This document shows positions 63,896 through 64,000 of a stretch of 64,000 bases of DNA, piece after piece. Source of the DNA: Ochromonas danica (Eukaryota > Sar > Chrysophyceae > Chromulinales > Chromulinaceae). The notes beneath the pieces were generated by a model. That model did not search any database and was not told where the DNA came from. It saw nothing but the letters and a program-made list of their open reading frames with translations. How positions within the stretch are numbered: the stretch's first letter is position 1; each line of letters opens with the position of its first letter. The position numbers and the translations under genes were made by a program. The stretch covers positions 172,858 to 236,857 of the forward strand of contig VKHL01000029.1 of NCBI GenBank assembly GCA_015146655.1. The letters are read 5' to 3'.

Positions 63896-64000
63896 GGGGG
63901 GGGGGGGGGGGGGGGTGTTTTTTTTTTTTTTGTTTGGGGGGGGTGGGGGGGAGGTACTAAAAAAAAACCTCGGGTGTGAATCCCTTCTCATAAAAAAACA
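63896..64000. other. homopolymer-rich, low-quality window end
   Basis: Runs of more than 20 G, about 13 T, again G and then A. This is unlike the rest of the window and is probably a sequencing or assembly artefact at a contig edge. Confidence 0.6.

Overview
The window is nuclear DNA of a gene-dense protist. It carries about 31 protein genes and one tRNA. Most genes are split by short GT-AG introns (46-190 bp, most often 55-100 bp), and exon phases fit exactly when the introns are removed. Two predicted proteins carry N-terminal secretory-type signal sequences in front of what look like organelle proteins: a plastid-type NFU scaffold (21187-22040) and a mitochondrial-carrier-family transporter (30356-31501). 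Bipartite targeting of this kind is typical of algae with a complex (secondary) plastid. Together with a 7TM-TKL kinase and the intron pattern this suggests a plastid-bearing stramenopile (ochrophyte-like alga). That placement is an inference, not a proof.

Layout. 0-8 kb: the 3' end of AAR2 (U5 snRNP assembly), a tRNA-Arg(ACG), a seven-transmembrane TKL kinase on the minus strand, and a divergent NT-C2/coiled-coil protein. 8-18 kb: two long plus-strand lipid- and membrane-related genes. One is a PX-like/PH-like protein with three copies of an unrecognised repeat, a YPPQG tail and a UBA domain. The other is a calcium-scramblase-type anoctamin fused in one reading frame to an E-Syt/tricalbin-like hairpin, SMP lipid-transfer domain and two C2 domains. 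18-31.5 kb: APC permease, NFU, an mL53-like protein, kinesin-7, a RING-H2 protein, a 1.3-kb gene-free zone with inverted repeats and telomere-like CCCTAA arrays, and the carrier. 31.7-45.8 kb: LRR protein, orphan secretory protein, Golgi CASP with a repeat-filled GC-AG intron, membrane RING, Myb/SANT-like protein, orphan, SEC63 and ribosomal protein eS8. 46-64 kb: ROK kinase with a membrane tail, MRT4, small membrane protein, BCKDH E1-alpha, papain-family protease, cationic amino-acid transporter, DNA polymerase eta with a ubiquitin-binding motif, a zinc-ribbon protein, two orphans and the C-terminal part of an HflX GTPase. The sequence ends in long G and T homopolymers that look like a contig edge.

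The genes do not form an operon-like system. Most are housekeeping genes (splicing, ribosome biogenesis, secretion, Golgi, DNA repair, branched-chain amino-acid catabolism). The anoctamin-SMP-C2 fusion is the most unusual object: it would put a lipid scramblase and a lipid shuttle on one polypeptide. All exon coordinates come from reading splice consensus and phase by hand; no transcript data were available.
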